64,000 nucleotides of DNA from an uncultured Opitutaceae bacterium (GTDB lineage Bacteria; Verrucomicrobiota; Verrucomicrobiia; Opitutales; Opitutaceae). How positions within the stretch are numbered: position 1 is the stretch's first letter; every line of letters begins with the position of its first letter. The stretch covers positions 1-64,000 of the forward strand of contig CAJBES010000202.1 in assembly GCA_903952145.1 (NCBI GenBank). The letters run 5' to 3'. The notes beneath the pieces were generated by a model. It worked only from the letters and a program-made list of their open reading frames with translations. It had not been told where the DNA came from and ran no database searches. Made by a program: the position numbers and the translations under genes. Below are positions 63,733-64,000 of the stretch, piece after piece.

Positions 63733-64000
63733 ATGGGTTCGTCATCCAACACCAAGATCAAGCCCGTGCCCTTCCAGGAGGTGTTTCGCGAACATGCCGG
63801 CGCGCAGGGGGTGTTACGTTTCGACCGCTTCATGGCGTTGGCGCTCTATCATCCCACAGTGGGCTATTACCGGCAGGACCGGCCGCGGGTGGGCTATGGC
63901 CATGGCACGGATTTTTTCACCGCCGCCACTTCTGGTCCGATTTATGGAGAAATGATCACCGCCGCCTGCCGCTCGCTGATGCCGGGAGCAGAGTTGCAAC
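63733..64000 (+). CDS. SAM-dependent methyltransferase, MidA/NDUFAF7-like (partial)
   Basis: An open frame from the ATG at 63733 runs to the window edge, so only about 89 residues are visible. They read FQEVFREHAGAQGVLRFDRFMALALYHPTVGYYRQDRP...GTDFFTAATSGPIYGEMI, which fits the N-terminus of DUF185/MidA methyltransferases (FMxxALYHPxxGYY ... DFxTAxxxSPxFG). Mitochondrial members methylate an arginine of complex I. It is divergent from ctpA with only 34 bp between starts, so the promoters must overlap the genes. The C-terminal part is beyond the window. Confidence 0.8.
   Translation, partial: MGSSSNTKIKPVPFQEVFREHAGAQGVLRFDRFMALALYHPTVGYYRQDRPRVGYGHGTDFFTAATSGPIYGEMITAACRSLMPGAELQ

Overview
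The window is a GC-rich (roughly 60-65 % by eye), densely packed bacterial chromosome segment. Almost every base is coding, most genes sit in long same-strand runs, and at least nine neighbouring pairs share a 4-base ATGA stop/start overlap. The mix of a fused ccoNO oxidase gene, a single-heme CcoP, DUF2339 and AsmA proteins, and an rpsP-trmD-rplS cluster without rimM fits a Verrucomicrobiota member, most likely Opitutaceae. That placement is inferred from gene content, not from a marker-gene tree. There is no rRNA, no CRISPR array, no recognisable transposase and no prophage.

Layout, left half. 1-7.5 kb (minus): a short sialidase-like ORF, a fused acyltransferase/acyl-ACP synthetase, a DUF2339 membrane protein, and a two-gene cassette of an OLD/AAA_21-type ATPase plus a TOPRIM-like partner. 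8-9 kb (plus): a Tat-exported aldo/keto reductase. 9-22.4 kb (minus): a polyamine ABC importer in the order potC-potD-potB-potA, preceded by an AsmA protein and by a marR-MFP-RND-TolC efflux operon. Two overlapping perfect dyads lie just upstream of marR. 22.6-26.1 kb (minus): transketolase, then rplS-trmD-rpsP with a clear terminator. 26.2-28 kb (plus): ychF and an exported S26B-like Ser/His peptidase homologue.

Centre. 28.1-32.8 kb (minus) is a complete 5-oxoproline (pyroglutamate) module, pxpB-pxpC-pxpA-DUF969-DUF979-pcp. It combines release of pyroglutamate from peptides, probable transport, and ATP-dependent ring opening to glutamate. Divergent from it is a PocR-AraC regulator, and a near-perfect long-armed dyad lies in the shared spacer. 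34.7-42.7 kb (plus) is a full cbb3 oxidase cluster: ccoS, ccoNO, ccoQ, ccoP, ccoG, a 51-codon membrane ORF, a SafE-like protein and the copper ATPase ccoI. tRNA-Tyr and a cardiolipin synthase follow.

Right half. 44.4-50.7 kb (minus) holds serA-plsY-hom-lysC-thrC, giving serine and threonine synthesis from phosphoglycerate and aspartate. An HD hydrolase and a dGTPase converge around a 118-bp inverted-repeat-bounded spacer. 53.4-56 kb (plus) holds tdh-kbl (threonine to glycine) and cdd. 56-57.8 kb (minus) holds hisS and an HU/IHF gene with a terminator between them. 57.9-61.4 kb (plus) holds ubiE/menG, a soluble Ser/Thr kinase and rpoN. 61.4-63.7 kb (minus) holds tsaD and ctpA, and a MidA-type methyltransferase gene runs off the right edge.

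Most of the window is housekeeping or central metabolism. The best candidates for something less described are the ATPase/TOPRIM pair, the regulated 5-oxoproline module, the exported Ser/His peptidase-like protein, the cysteine-rich small protein beside the cbb3 cluster, and the inverted-repeat element at 51.5 kb.
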